Shown in pieces: positions 56,299 to 64,000 of a DNA stretch of 64,000 bases. Every line of letters begins with the position of its first letter. Position 1 is the stretch's first letter. The notes beneath the pieces are model-generated. The model was not told where the DNA came from, did not search any database, and saw only the letters and a program-made list of their open reading frames with translations. The position numbers and the translations under genes were made by a program. The DNA comes from Bacillota bacterium (GTDB taxonomy: Bacteria > Bacillota > Dethiobacteria > DTU022 > UBA8154), in the NCBI GenBank assembly GCA_012728375.1, contig JAAYFF010000070.1, positions 1 through 64,000 of the forward strand, read 5' to 3'.

Positions 56299-57534
56299 AT
56301 GAACCCAGAAGAAATCAGAAACCTATCTTTTGGAAACTTGCTTGAGGAATTGCTACACTATCTTGAGGACAAGTCTTATACTCAGTTGACGTTAGTGAAC
56401 TATCGCCGGATACTTAGGAAAATTGAACTGTTTATGATTGAGCATGGTATCGATGCTTATACTCCTGAAATAGGCATACAGTATTATAAAACCTATCTTG
56501 TCGAGAATAAACTATGCACTTCACGGCAAAAGGTTATATTTACGGTAATCCGAAGGCTCAATGACTTTTATTTAGGCATGGAATATCGGATTCAGCAGAA
56601 ACATGAAATAAATCTATTGCCCAGTAATTACGAGCATGTGTTGGGCATGTATGCCACGGAGTGTGCTGAAGCTGGCAACAAAGATATCACTATTAAGTCA
56701 AAGAAGCAATTCGTTCGTAATTTCCTAAGAGAATGCATTACATTTGGATGCCCGGACATTCAATCTTTGAACGCGTCTTATATCACAAGAGCATGCCTGA
56801 CGATCGAAAACAAGGATGGTTTGGCTGTGGTCAGGGCATTCCTGAAATTTTTGAGTATCAGGGGAACCACCGAGTCAGACTTTTCTACACTTGTTCCACG
56901 CTATGGGCGGCCTATTGATATACCGGCAACCTATAGTGAAAAAGAGATCCTCAGATTTGAAGCAGCCATCAATCGCACGAGCGATGTAGGCAAGAGGGAT
57001 TATGCAATGCTGCTCTTGGCGACAAGGCTTGGCATGAGATCCGGGGATATAGCAAAGCTGTCTCTTGATGAGCTAGATTTCGAGCATGAAGAGATATGCC
57101 TCATACAGCAAAAAAATGGAGAAATGTTACATCTCCCTATGCTGCCGGAAGTGAGTAAAGCGTTGACTGATTACATTAACAATGTACGTCCCAAAGTGGC
57201 AAGCAAGACGGTATTTCTGCGACATAGGGCACCCTATCAGGGAATCACCACATCTGTCCTACGTTTTGCAACATCAAAGTACTTTGGTTTGGCCAGTATT
57301 GATATGTCAGGAAAGAAGCACGGCCCCCATACATTTCGGTCATCATTGGCCAGTTCAATGGTTAATGATAATGTTCCATATGAAGCTGTCAGGACCATCC
57401 TGGGGCATTCTGATCCCGATGCAATAAAGCATTATGCAAAGCTTAACATAGAAAAGCTCCGTGAGTGTGCAATAGAAGTCCCGGAACCGGCGGGCTCATT
57501 TAAAAAATTTCTTGATGGATGTAAACAGTCATGA
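56299..57534 (+). CDS. RIT tyrosine recombinase 1
   Basis: 411-aa tyrosine recombinase. N-terminal SAM-like core-binding region (residues about 10-110) and catalytic domain with LATRLGMRSGDIAKLSL (first Arg), GPHTFRSSLASSM (HxxR) and TILGHSDPDAIKHYAKL (catalytic Tyr). AAGGAGG site seven bases before ATG 56299. Overlaps the next recombinase by 4 bases, the hallmark layout of RIT trios. Confidence 0.93.
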   Translation: MNPEEIRNLSFGNLLEELLHYLEDKSYTQLTLVNYRRILRKIELFMIEHGIDAYTPEIGIQYYKTYLVENKLCTSRQKVIFTVIRRLNDFYLGMEYRIQQKHEINLLPSNYEHVLGMYATECAEAGNKDITIKSKKQFVRNFLRECITFGCPDIQSLNASYITRACLTIENKDGLAVVRAFLKFLSIRGTTESDFSTLVPRYGRPIDIPATYSEKEILRFEAAINRTSDVGKRDYAMLLLATRLGMRSGDIAKLSLDELDFEHEEICLIQQKNGEMLHLPMLPEVSKALTDYINNVRPKVASKTVFLRHRAPYQGITTSVLRFATSKYFGLASIDMSGKKHGPHTFRSSLASSMVNDNVPYEAVRTILGHSDPDAIKHYAKLNIEKLRECAIEVPEPAGSFKKFLDGCKQS

Positions 57535-58514
57535 CCCAGTTCAAGAGTGTACTACAAGATGAGATTGCCGGGTTCTTGACACTTCGTAAAGCATCAAAAA
57601 GCAAAAGTGCCTATGACCACGACCGCCACACGCTTAAGTTATTCGACGAATACCTTTGCTCTATTAACTGCGACGACAAAAATCTTACAGAAGAGCAGGT
57701 GACCGGTTGGAACAGTACCCTTACAGGAAAGAGCAGTTCCATTGCCAACATGGTGATTGTTATCAGAATCTTTCTAGCACATCTTAAGGGTTATGGGGTT
57801 AATGCTTATATTCCGCCAATTCCAAAGGTCAGTGATGATTACATTCCGTATATATTCTCTGACGACGAGATGAAGCTAATATTTTCCATTGCAGATACCC
57901 TGCAGATGGGGAAACCGCGTAAGAATACTCTTATCCATGTGGAGTTTCCAATGATTCTGCGCCTCATGTGTGGATGCGGGCTTCGCATCGGTGAGACACT
58001 TTCATTAAAAATGAAAGATGTAGATCTTGATATCGGTGTGCTGACACTGAAATATACAAAGGGTGACAAGCAAAGGCTTGTTCCTATGCATCCCTCGTTG
58101 ACAAAAATCCTTAGGCAATACTGCATGGCTATGGGGATGATCGGATACCCGGAAGCATATCTTTTTCCAACTTCTGATTCGATGGAACCAGTGACAGTAC
58201 ATAATGCTCAGCATAAGTTCAATTTCATACTGGAACAAGGTAATATTTTTCTTTCTGGAAAAAAGAAACATCAGAGAGGTCCCTGCCTGCATTGCCTTAG
58301 GCATGCGTTTGTATTCAAATCTTTTGCCAATGCAGAGAAAGCAGGTCGTAGGGTTGATGACATTGTTCCATATCTTTCCATCTATCTGGGGCATGACAGT
58401 CTTAAAGAAACAGAAAAATACCTAAAATTCAGCAGTGAGATGTTTCCAGATGCAATGGAACTGTTTGATAGCTACACTGCACAGATCTTTCCGGAGGTGA
58501 ACTTCGATGAATAA
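57531..58514 (+). CDS. RIT tyrosine recombinase 2
   Basis: 327 aa. MCGCGLRIGETLSLKMKDVD (first Arg), CLHCLRHAFVFKSF (HxxRH) and IYLGHDSLKETEKYLKF (catalytic Tyr) are all present. ATG 57531 overlaps recombinase 1 by 4 bases. It overlaps recombinase 3 by 8 bases. All three catalytic sets appear intact, so the trio may be active. Confidence 0.93.
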   Translation: MTQFKSVLQDEIAGFLTLRKASKSKSAYDHDRHTLKLFDEYLCSINCDDKNLTEEQVTGWNSTLTGKSSSIANMVIVIRIFLAHLKGYGVNAYIPPIPKVSDDYIPYIFSDDEMKLIFSIADTLQMGKPRKNTLIHVEFPMILRLMCGCGLRIGETLSLKMKDVDLDIGVLTLKYTKGDKQRLVPMHPSLTKILRQYCMAMGMIGYPEAYLFPTSDSMEPVTVHNAQHKFNFILEQGNIFLSGKKKHQRGPCLHCLRHAFVFKSFANAEKAGRRVDDIVPYLSIYLGHDSLKETEKYLKFSSEMFPDAMELFDSYTAQIFPEVNFDE

Positions 58515-59532
58515 ACCTTCGAAATTTCTAGAGTTACTGAACAGTTATTTAACAAATTACATGCCCTGCTCAATCGGGGCAAGCCCTAATACGGTTACTT
58601 CATATAAATATGCTTTCCGGTTACTGTTGGAGTTCATGTATTCCACTAAAGGAATCCCTGCCGATGAGATAGCCTTTGAGCAGTTAGACTTTGGCACCCT
58701 AACAGAATTCCTTGACTGGATAGAGAAAGACCGGCGTTGTAGCGCATCAACGAAGAATCAGAGACTGTCAGCAATCATTTCTTTTTCTGAGTATGCCCAA
58801 AACCGGGATTTTTCTGCTGCATCCGTATTTCGAAGCGGCGTGATTAAAATCCCCATGAAAAAAGTCCAGAAAAAGCAACGGGCGGTGTTATCAGTGCAGG
58901 AAGTTTCAATTCTTCTTCGTTTACCTAACGACAGTAAGGATATCGGCCTCAGGGATAAGGTACTGCTTAGCTTAATGTATGCAAGTGGGGCAAGGGCACA
59001 GGAAATCTGCAACCTGACGGTAGGAAGCATACAGTTCAATTTGAAAGGAGCCACCCTGAACATAAAAGGGAAAGGGGGGAAATCAAGGCGTATTGGCATT
59101 CCGGACAATTGTGCTAAGATGCTACAGAAATACATATCTCACCGGCGTCTGAGTTCAAAGCCTGACAAGCATATTTTTTCAAGTCAAACCCATGAACAGA
59201 TGACTGTTTCCTGCGTTGAAGGTATCTTCAAGAAATACGTACGACAGGCTAAGGGAGAGAATCCAATTTTATTCAAGGAAAACAGTTATCCGCCGCATTC
59301 CATGAGGCACTCAACTGCAAGCCATATGTTGGAGGCGGGTGTTCCAATTGTAGTCATAAAAAATTTCCTTGGGCATGCATCACTCCAAACAACGCAGATT
59401 TATGCGGAATTGTCACAGAACACAGTAGACAAGCACTTGAAAGAATGGAATGAGAAATGGTTCGCCCCTGATTCTGAGGCAATAAAAGTATCCAAAAAAG
59501 AAAATGAAATGCCAGATTTCTTAAATATTTAG
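58507..59532 (+). CDS. RIT tyrosine recombinase 3
   Basis: 341 aa. YASGARAQEICNLTV (first Arg), PPHSMRHSTASHMLEAGV (HxxRH) and FLGHASLQTTQIYAELSQ (catalytic Tyr). N-terminal SAM-like domain residues about 5-100. GGAGGTGA lies upstream within recombinase 2. It resembles XerC/D more closely than the other two. Confidence 0.93.
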   Translation: MNKPSKFLELLNSYLTNYMPCSIGASPNTVTSYKYAFRLLLEFMYSTKGIPADEIAFEQLDFGTLTEFLDWIEKDRRCSASTKNQRLSAIISFSEYAQNRDFSAASVFRSGVIKIPMKKVQKKQRAVLSVQEVSILLRLPNDSKDIGLRDKVLLSLMYASGARAQEICNLTVGSIQFNLKGATLNIKGKGGKSRRIGIPDNCAKMLQKYISHRRLSSKPDKHIFSSQTHEQMTVSCVEGIFKKYVRQAKGENPILFKENSYPPHSMRHSTASHMLEAGVPIVVIKNFLGHASLQTTQIYAELSQNTVDKHLKEWNEKWFAPDSEAIKVSKKENEMPDFLNI

Positions 59533-59603
59533 TCAAAACGTAGACTTAGATTATCCGAGAAAAAGAAAAGAATCTCCTATACTTATGCGGTTTTTAGTGT
59601 TTT

Positions 59604-59637
59604 TTCTCGGATAATCATATTTCTCGGATAATGTGCC
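59604..59637 (-). repeat. Right terminal inverted repeat of RIT element
   Basis: TTCTCGGATAATCATATTTC followed by TCGGATAATGTGCC, complement of the left end with one mismatch. An additional GATTATCCGAGAA copy, in the opposite orientation, lies inside at 59549-59561. Confidence 0.93.
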
Positions 59638-60614
59638 CAGCAGCCCACAATAATTATGTTCTCGGGTAGTTTGTGATAGCCGCTGTATCCATCCGCGTGG
59701 AGGTATCCTTTAAAGTTCTGCAAAAAGCTTTCCGGATGTGTATGTTTTCTATCGGGTTGATAGTCAAAGAGTACTAGCTGGTGTTTTGCCTCACCGCTGG
59801 TTCGGTACAGCCACATGTAACTTTTTGATTGTGCCTTCTTGCCCGGTTCTTTCAGTACCTGCAGTACTGTTTCGTCTCCGTGCAGCACATCGTGCCGGCA
59901 TAATCGTCGCTTCATTTCTTCATATATCGGTTCCAGCCAGTTTTCGGAAGCCTTGATCAGCCAGTTTGACATGGTCTGTCTTGAGAGCAGGATCCCATTT
60001 TGCTTCCATTCCTGCTCCTGGCGGTATAGTGGCGATGCCATCATGAATTTCTGTGAGGCGATATGTGCAATTGTTTCGGGTGAGGCAAAGCCGCCTTTGA
60101 TGACGGGTTCAGGCATGTCCGCCTTGACAATGGGAACGCGATCGGAGGTTTTTTCACAGTTCCGGCATGAATAAACGTGCCGCACATGGCGTACTATTAT
60201 TGCTTTTGCGGGAATGATTTTGAGTTCCTCGCGGGTTTCCTTGCCCATCGTATGCAGTTTGCTACCGCAATCCGGACAGACTTGCTCTTTTGCCGGCAGT
60301 TCGTGTTCGATTATCTCAACAGGGAGGTCCTCCGGAAGCTTGTCCGTTGTGAGGCGTGTCCGTTTGCGATAATGTGCCTTTACTTCGGTAAGCTTAGGCT
60401 CCGGTACGGATAGGTCGGCATTTGATTCGGCTTCGTTGAATATGGAGATCTGGGAGGCGTTTGTCTGCTCGCTTGATACCCCAAATTGCTTATGCCTGGA
60501 AAGGCGAATCTGTGACATAAACCATTTGATTTGCTGCTCTAGTTCAGCAATTTTTCGGTCTTTTTCTTTGATTATGCCAAGCAGGTTTTCTACCGAAATT
60601 TCTTGCGTTTCCAT
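59638..60614 (-). pseudogene. tnpC: IS66 transposase TnpC, N-terminal part (disrupted by RIT insertion)
   Basis: About 325 residues of TnpC: a leucine-zipper-like start (IKEKDRKIAELEQQIKWFM), a zinc-finger region CPDCGSKLHTMG ... YSCRNCEKTSD, and the DDE region HGDETVLQVLKEPGK and HADGYSGYHKLPENIIIVGC, ending WA at the insertion. The ORF track continues to 59583 into RIT sequence. The intact protein would be 533 aa. Confidence 0.92.
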
Positions 60615-60670
60615 AGGATAATTATATCACTAAAGCCGCATGATATCAATGTTTAGGGCACTTTTCAGTA

Positions 60671-61021
60671 TTAAGAAATATGCCGTTCTAAAACCTCTTT
60701 CCTCTTGAGCTTTTTTTCCAGTCTCGCCCCATCAATGAGGCAGGATAATTCTTCGGCATTGAGTACCATTGTGGCAGCGTCTCCTTCTGCCGGCCAGATG
60801 AAATGCCCGCGTTCCAGCCGTTTGAAGTATAGCCAGAATCCGTCACCGTCCCATTCGAGGATTTTAAGTCTATCCCTTCTTCTGTTGCAGAATACAAACA
60901 GCGCATCGGAAAATGGATCGAGGGAAAAGCTGCCTTGAACCAGCGTCATCAATCCATTGATAGATTTCCTCATGTCCGTGAATCCACAGCATATATATAC
61001 AGGTTTGTCACTCCATCTCAT
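60671..61021 (-). CDS. tnpB: IS66 accessory protein TnpB
   Basis: 116 aa with VYICCGFTDMRKSINGLM and FCNRRRDRLKILEWDGDGFW, the IS66 Orf2 signature. Required for IS66 movement. Its start abuts or overlaps the tnpA stop at 61021. Intact. Confidence 0.94.
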   Translation of the reverse strand: MRWSDKPVYICCGFTDMRKSINGLMTLVQGSFSLDPFSDALFVFCNRRRDRLKILEWDGDGFWLYFKRLERGHFIWPAEGDAATMVLNAEELSCLIDGARLEKKLKRKEVLERHIS

Positions 61022-61374
61022 CAGAGCGACCCCAGCACACGGCAGACTTTTTTCAGCAGTTCAGGATCTGTCCCGGAATTCACGCTGATATGAAAGCCGC
61101 TGATTTCTATGTCCAATGTTGAGTTCATTTGTTGGGCCTGTCCCGGTGCAAGCTGTATCCAACCGCTTGGTACGGGGTCCACAGAGTTTTCCTGTATTGC
61201 AAGCTCTGTGCATGCCGCATTCCTTAGTTTCCTTTGCCAGTAGAAGTATTGGCTTTTGCTAATTCCTGTTGCCTGGCAGAATTCCTTTATGTTTTGCCCG
61301 CTGTGCTGTCGCGCCTGTATTACTTTAGCCCATTTTGATAGCCGGTACTGTGCTGTGACCTTTTTTGTATCCAT
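61021..61374 (-). CDS. tnpA: IS66 accessory protein TnpA
   Basis: 117 aa with the helix-turn-helix region QARQHSGQNIKEFCQATGIS followed by KSQYFYWQRKLRN, typical of IS66 Orf1. Overlaps tnpB by one base. Intact; about 120 bases separate it from the right IS end. Confidence 0.92.
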   Translation of the reverse strand: MDTKKVTAQYRLSKWAKVIQARQHSGQNIKEFCQATGISKSQYFYWQRKLRNAACTELAIQENSVDPVPSGWIQLAPGQAQQMNSTLDIEISGFHISVNSGTDPELLKKVCRVLGSL

Positions 61375-61507
61375 ACAATCACTCCATTTTAGGTTGAAAA
61401 AGTTGGCCTACTTTTTCAACTTTTTCAACCGCTTTTATGGTGATTGTACTACCTTCAAGTTTGTTATGCTATGTGCCGGTATCTTTTACGCTTACGTTGA
61501 TTTTTAG

Positions 61508-61551
61508 GTTTAATGGGATTAAACTAAGAATAAGGTTTAATGACATTAGAC
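61508..61551 (+). promoter_or_regulatory. Two BlaI-type operator palindromes
   Basis: GTTTAAT-GGG-ATTAAAC (61508-61524, perfect 7-3-7) and GTTTAAT-GAC-ATTAGAC (61535-61551, one mismatch) lie 10 bases apart, just upstream of the repressor gene. Spacing fits binding of two repressor dimers. The IS66 target duplicate ends only 4 bases before the first palindrome. The duplicate contributes TTGATT, a possible -35 box, with TAAACT as a weak -10 at 17 bases. Confidence 0.7.
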
Positions 61552-61564
61552 TTGGGGTGGAAAA

Positions 61565-61930
61565 ATGAAAGATTATAAATTGGGCGTCATGGAAACAAAA
61601 TTTGCCGAGCTGATATGGGATAATGAGCCCATATCATCAGGCGACCTGGTAAAGCTCTGCGAAAAGAATCTGACATGGAAGAAGTCAACGACCTACACGA
61701 TGCTGCGCCGGCTTTGTGAGCGCGGGATTTTTCAGAATAAAGACAGCACGGTGTCATCCCTGATGAACAAGCAGGAGTTTGCCGCTCTGCAAAGCGAAAA
61801 GTTTGTGGAAGAAACCTTCGCCGGTTCGCTTCCGCAGTTTCTGGCAGCATTCACCATGCGGAAAAAACTGTCCGAAAGCGAGATTGAAAAGCTCCAGCGG
61901 TTTATTGACGAAAAGAGGGGTGAGTTCTGA
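61565..61930 (+). CDS. blaI: BlaI/MecI/CopY family transcriptional repressor
   Basis: 121 aa. The winged-helix part ELIWDNEPISSGDLVKLCEK then KKSTTYTMLRRLCERGIF matches BlaI/MecI, with the C-terminal dimerisation and cleavage region after. Ribosome site GGGGTGG before ATG 61565. Its stop overlaps the start of the membrane protease by one base (TGATG). Likely represses its own operon through the two palindromes. Confidence 0.9.
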   Translation: MKDYKLGVMETKFAELIWDNEPISSGDLVKLCEKNLTWKKSTTYTMLRRLCERGIFQNKDSTVSSLMNKQEFAALQSEKFVEETFAGSLPQFLAAFTMRKKLSESEIEKLQRFIDEKRGEF

Positions 61931-64000
61931 TGTGGATGTACACGTTGCTGCCAAAAATTCTTAATATGAGCCTGACTGCGAGTATCGTTATCGTCCTTGT
62001 GTTGCTCGCTCGCTTACCGCTGAAGAAAGCTCCGAAGATATTTTCTTACGCTCTTTGGGCGGTTGTATTGTTCCGCCTTGTATGCCCTGTGTCGTTTTCA
62101 TCGGAGTTTTCACTGCTCGGAATCTTTAACGCCCCTCCCGCAATAAACGGCACTGTCGCCTATATTCCCGCCGATATCGTCCACACAGAATATCCGCAAG
62201 TCAATTTATCTCTTCCTGCCGTCAGCGAAGCTATAAACAATACCCTGCCGCAAGGCGAAGAACAGCTTGTTGCCGACCCGCTTGAGGTGTTGGTGTCCAT
62301 GGCAACCCCGCTCTGGCTTCTCGGCATTGCGGCGATGCTCATATACAGCATGATATCGCTGATACGGTTACGCCGAAAGCTCATCGGCGCGGTATGCCTG
62401 CGTGATAACATCTATCTTGCAGACCACGTCTCGACTCCTTTTGTCACCGGCGTATTCCGCCCTAAAATCTTTCTGCCGTCAACAATATCGGAGCAAGAGC
62501 AAAGCTATATTATTCTGCATGAACAGACGCATATCCGGCGGCTCGACCATATTATTAAGATGGTTGCTTTCCTTGCGCTGGCAGTACATTGGTTCAATCC
62601 GCTCGTGTGGGCGGCATTTGTGTGTGCCGTTAAAGACATGGAAATGTCCTGTGACGAGCACGTCCTAAAGCAAATAGGCTTTGATATCAAGGGCGCATAT
62701 TCCACATCCCTGCTCTCCCTTGCAACGGGACGACGGCTTATCAGCGGTAGCCCCTTGGCGTTTGGTGAGGATACTATCAAGGGGCGCATCAAGAACATTA
62801 TGAATTTCAAAAATCCTGCAGTCTGGGTTACCGTTGTCTTGGTACTGCTTGTTAGCGCCTTGAGTATCGGCTTTGCGGTGGATCAGGCAAACGTAAAGAT
62901 CCTTACAGCCCAAGCCGCACTCGAAGCTTTTTCTGCGGAAAATAAAGACGGGCGGGTTACATTTGTCATACCGAGAGATTACGACAAGCCACAAAACTGG
63001 AATATCATCGTTGCGGGACGTGCCGAATATGAAGATGGTTTTTCTCGGAGCGTACATCTATTTGAGGACGTAAATGAAGCTAAGACTTGGGGAGCGGGCA
63101 AGGAATATACAATCGAGACAAATGATTCCTATACGGAACTGCATATTACCGTGAGCCTGCCTGACGAAAACGGAAAAATGCTCGTACGGGACTTCGATTT
63201 TAACTTCACGCAGGATGTATCAGATACATGGCCGGCTGAGAAATGGATGCTTATTACAGAAGCCGATGTGACGGGCGACAGCATCAACGAGCGTCTCTAC
63301 CTCGACAAATCCCAAATGGACACCACTTTTGATATCACGCTGCACGTCCTGGACAGCGCCGGCAATGAAATATGGAATGAGTCAGGCAATTCCTCGCATG
63401 CCGGCTGGAAATCACTGTTCCTCTGTCAGATGAACGGAAAGGAATACCTCCTTCGGTATACCCCCTATATGGGTCAGGGCTATGGCACGTACACATACAC
63501 TCTCTTTGCTTTGGAAAACGGCAAAGAGAAGGTTTACAAGACAAATACGCTTGAATTTGACCTTAATGGGATCGGAAAACTGAATACTCCAGAAATGATT
63601 GCCTATGCCGATGAAGTGAATGATTTGCTCGGCAAGAGCGTTCTTCTCATGAGTACCGAGGGTGGTATATATTCATTTGGCCCGGCTTCGGCTGAGTCGT
63701 TCTTCGAGCGGTATTCATGGTTGGACGGCAATTCAGAACTTTTTGATCCTGCTGATAGCCTGGAGACCAGGGTGGAGAAATACAGCAGTTGGGCGGTGAA
63801 AAACCGCCGACTGAGCGACTTATTATATAACGCTAATTTCACTTTCGTGTCCTCGGATAAATTTAGCGAGGCTGAAATAAGCGACGCCATGTATTGTGTC
63901 ATGGATAAATTTGATAACGCTTTCAAAGGCTGTGAATTGACGAAGCTGTGGTATGATGAAGAAATATCCAATGCTCAGATTGAAAGCTATATGACCGGCG
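61930..64000 (+). CDS. BlaR1-like M56 membrane metalloprotease, 3' end outside window
   Basis: Open to the window end (at least 690 residues), so absent from the ORF track. Several N-terminal transmembrane helices (SLTASIVIVLVLLAR, IFSYALWAVVLFRLV, WLLGIAAMLIYSMI) and the M56 zinc motif HEQTHIRRLDH. MEMSCDEHVLKQIG follows, and then another helix (VWVTVVLVLLVSALSIG). The extracellular C terminus is long but does not show the SxxK-type penicillin-sensor domain in the part visible. It has beta-sandwich-like stretches (YTELHITVSLPDENGK). It would cleave the BlaI-type repressor on signal; the ligand need not be a beta-lactam. Confidence 0.85.
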   Translation, partial: MWMYTLLPKILNMSLTASIVIVLVLLARLPLKKAPKIFSYALWAVVLFRLVCPVSFSSEFSLLGIFNAPPAINGTVAYIPADIVHTEYPQVNLSLPAVSEAINNTLPQGEEQLVADPLEVLVSMATPLWLLGIAAMLIYSMISLIRLRRKLIGAVCLRDNIYLADHVSTPFVTGVFRPKIFLPSTISEQEQSYIILHEQTHIRRLDHIIKMVAFLALAVHWFNPLVWAAFVCAVKDMEMSCDEHVLKQIGFDIKGAYSTSLLSLATGRRLISGSPLAFGEDTIKGRIKNIMNFKNPAVWVTVVLVLLVSALSIGFAVDQANVKILTAQAALEAFSAENKDGRVTFVIPRDYDKPQNWNIIVAGRAEYEDGFSRSVHLFEDVNEAKTWGAGKEYTIETNDSYTELHITVSLPDENGKMLVRDFDFNFTQDVSDTWPAEKWMLITEADVTGDSINERLYLDKSQMDTTFDITLHVLDSAGNEIWNESGNSSHAGWKSLFLCQMNGKEYLLRYTPYMGQGYGTYTYTLFALENGKEKVYKTNTLEFDLNGIGKLNTPEMIAYADEVNDLLGKSVLLMSTEGGIYSFGPASAESFFERYSWLDGNSELFDPADSLETRVEKYSSWAVKNRRLSDLLYNANFTFVSSDKFSEAEISDAMYCVMDKFDNAFKGCELTKLWYDEEISNAQIESYMTG

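Larger units (their letters stand above)
56142..59637 (+). mobile_element. Recombinase-in-trio (RIT) element inserted in IS66 tnpC
   Basis: Three consecutive overlapping tyrosine recombinase genes in one direction, flanked by 34-bp inverted ends. Inserted after TGTGCC (56136-56141), and TGTGCC recurs at the right end (59632-59637). Removing 56142-59637 (3496 bp) restores the tnpC sequence GCWAHLRRKF and frame. Between the target and the left inverted end are 20 extra bases, which make the imperfect palindrome GTGCCTTAT...ATAAGGCAC with the flanks. Confidence 0.9.
55193..61503. mobile_element. IS66-family insertion with 8-bp target duplication, interrupted by RIT element
   Basis: The element spans 55201-61495. 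Its ends are inverted: GTAAGCGTCAAAGA (55201-55214) and the complement of TCTTTTACGCTTAC (61482-61495), 13 of 14 matching, with the GTAA tip typical of IS66. Directly outside are identical 8-mers GTTGATTT at 55193-55200 and 61496-61503, the target duplication. Without the nested insertion the element is about 2.8 kb and carries tnpA, tnpB, tnpC and a small downstream ORF, all on the minus strand. Confidence 0.95.

Noticed and set aside
56299-59532. Three recombinases as a phage integrase cluster or integron
   Set aside because: No phage genes, attC-like cassettes or tRNA target are present. The overlapping trio with inverted ends fits a RIT element.

Overview
The window looks like a chromosome segment from an anaerobic, medium-GC Clostridia-type Firmicute, plausibly Peptococcaceae-like. 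The lineage is inferred from strong AGGAGG-type ribosome sites, TTG and GTG starts, a glgC-glgD-glgA-glgP cluster, a HydABC-type [FeFe] hydrogenase and an M56/BlaI pair. No rRNA or tRNA gene was recognised.

Layout. 0.1-9.9 kb: glycogen/starch operon glgC, glgD, glgA, glgP and a fused GH13 glucanohydrolase-GH77 4-alpha-glucanotransferase. 9.9-16.7 kb: a sensor histidine kinase divergent from a hydCBA-like hydrogenase operon. The NuoE-like subunit has an in-frame amber codon, and a 16-bp inverted repeat surrounds the promoter. 16.7-18.6 kb: a sigma factor and DUF4179 anti-sigma pair. 18.7-20.9 kb: a scar made of pieces of the larger defence island further right (WYL regulator, 53-aa gene, addB 5' end, pglX 3' end, mcrC 3' end, ADP-ribosylglycohydrolase), in the same order as in that island and joined by deletions. 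An intact MNT-HEPN pair sits inside it. 20.9-23.5 kb: gene remnants and small membrane or exported proteins.

23.6-55 kb is a large composite defence island. Its order is WYL regulator, PD-(D/E)XK-like nuclease, unknown 190-aa protein, 53-aa basic protein, an AddB/AddA-like helicase-nuclease pair, a TetR-membrane protein-flavodoxin cargo, a 59-aa ORF, and a type 1 BREX set (brxA, brxB, brxC, pglX, pglZ, brxL). An MNT-HepT pair is embedded between pglX and pglZ. McrB and McrC, an ADP-ribosylglycohydrolase and a ParD/ParE-like pair follow. pglX is split by a frameshift at an A6 tract inside an AT-rich, probably specificity-determining, segment.

55.2-61.5 kb is an IS66-family element with an 8-bp target duplication (GTTGATTT). 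Its tnpC is interrupted by a complete recombinase-in-trio (RIT) element with 34-bp inverted ends. Removing the RIT element computationally restores the tnpC frame exactly. 61.5-64 kb: a BlaI-type repressor with two operator-like palindromes, and the start of an M56/BlaR1-like membrane protease running off the window.

How it works together: the first third is carbon storage and hydrogen metabolism. The middle is layered anti-phage defence (modification-linked BREX, modification-dependent McrBC, nucleases, toxin-antitoxin pairs). The collapsed second copy indicates duplication or repeated acquisition and erosion of the island. The right end is nested mobile DNA. All family calls come from reading motifs by eye; no database search was run.
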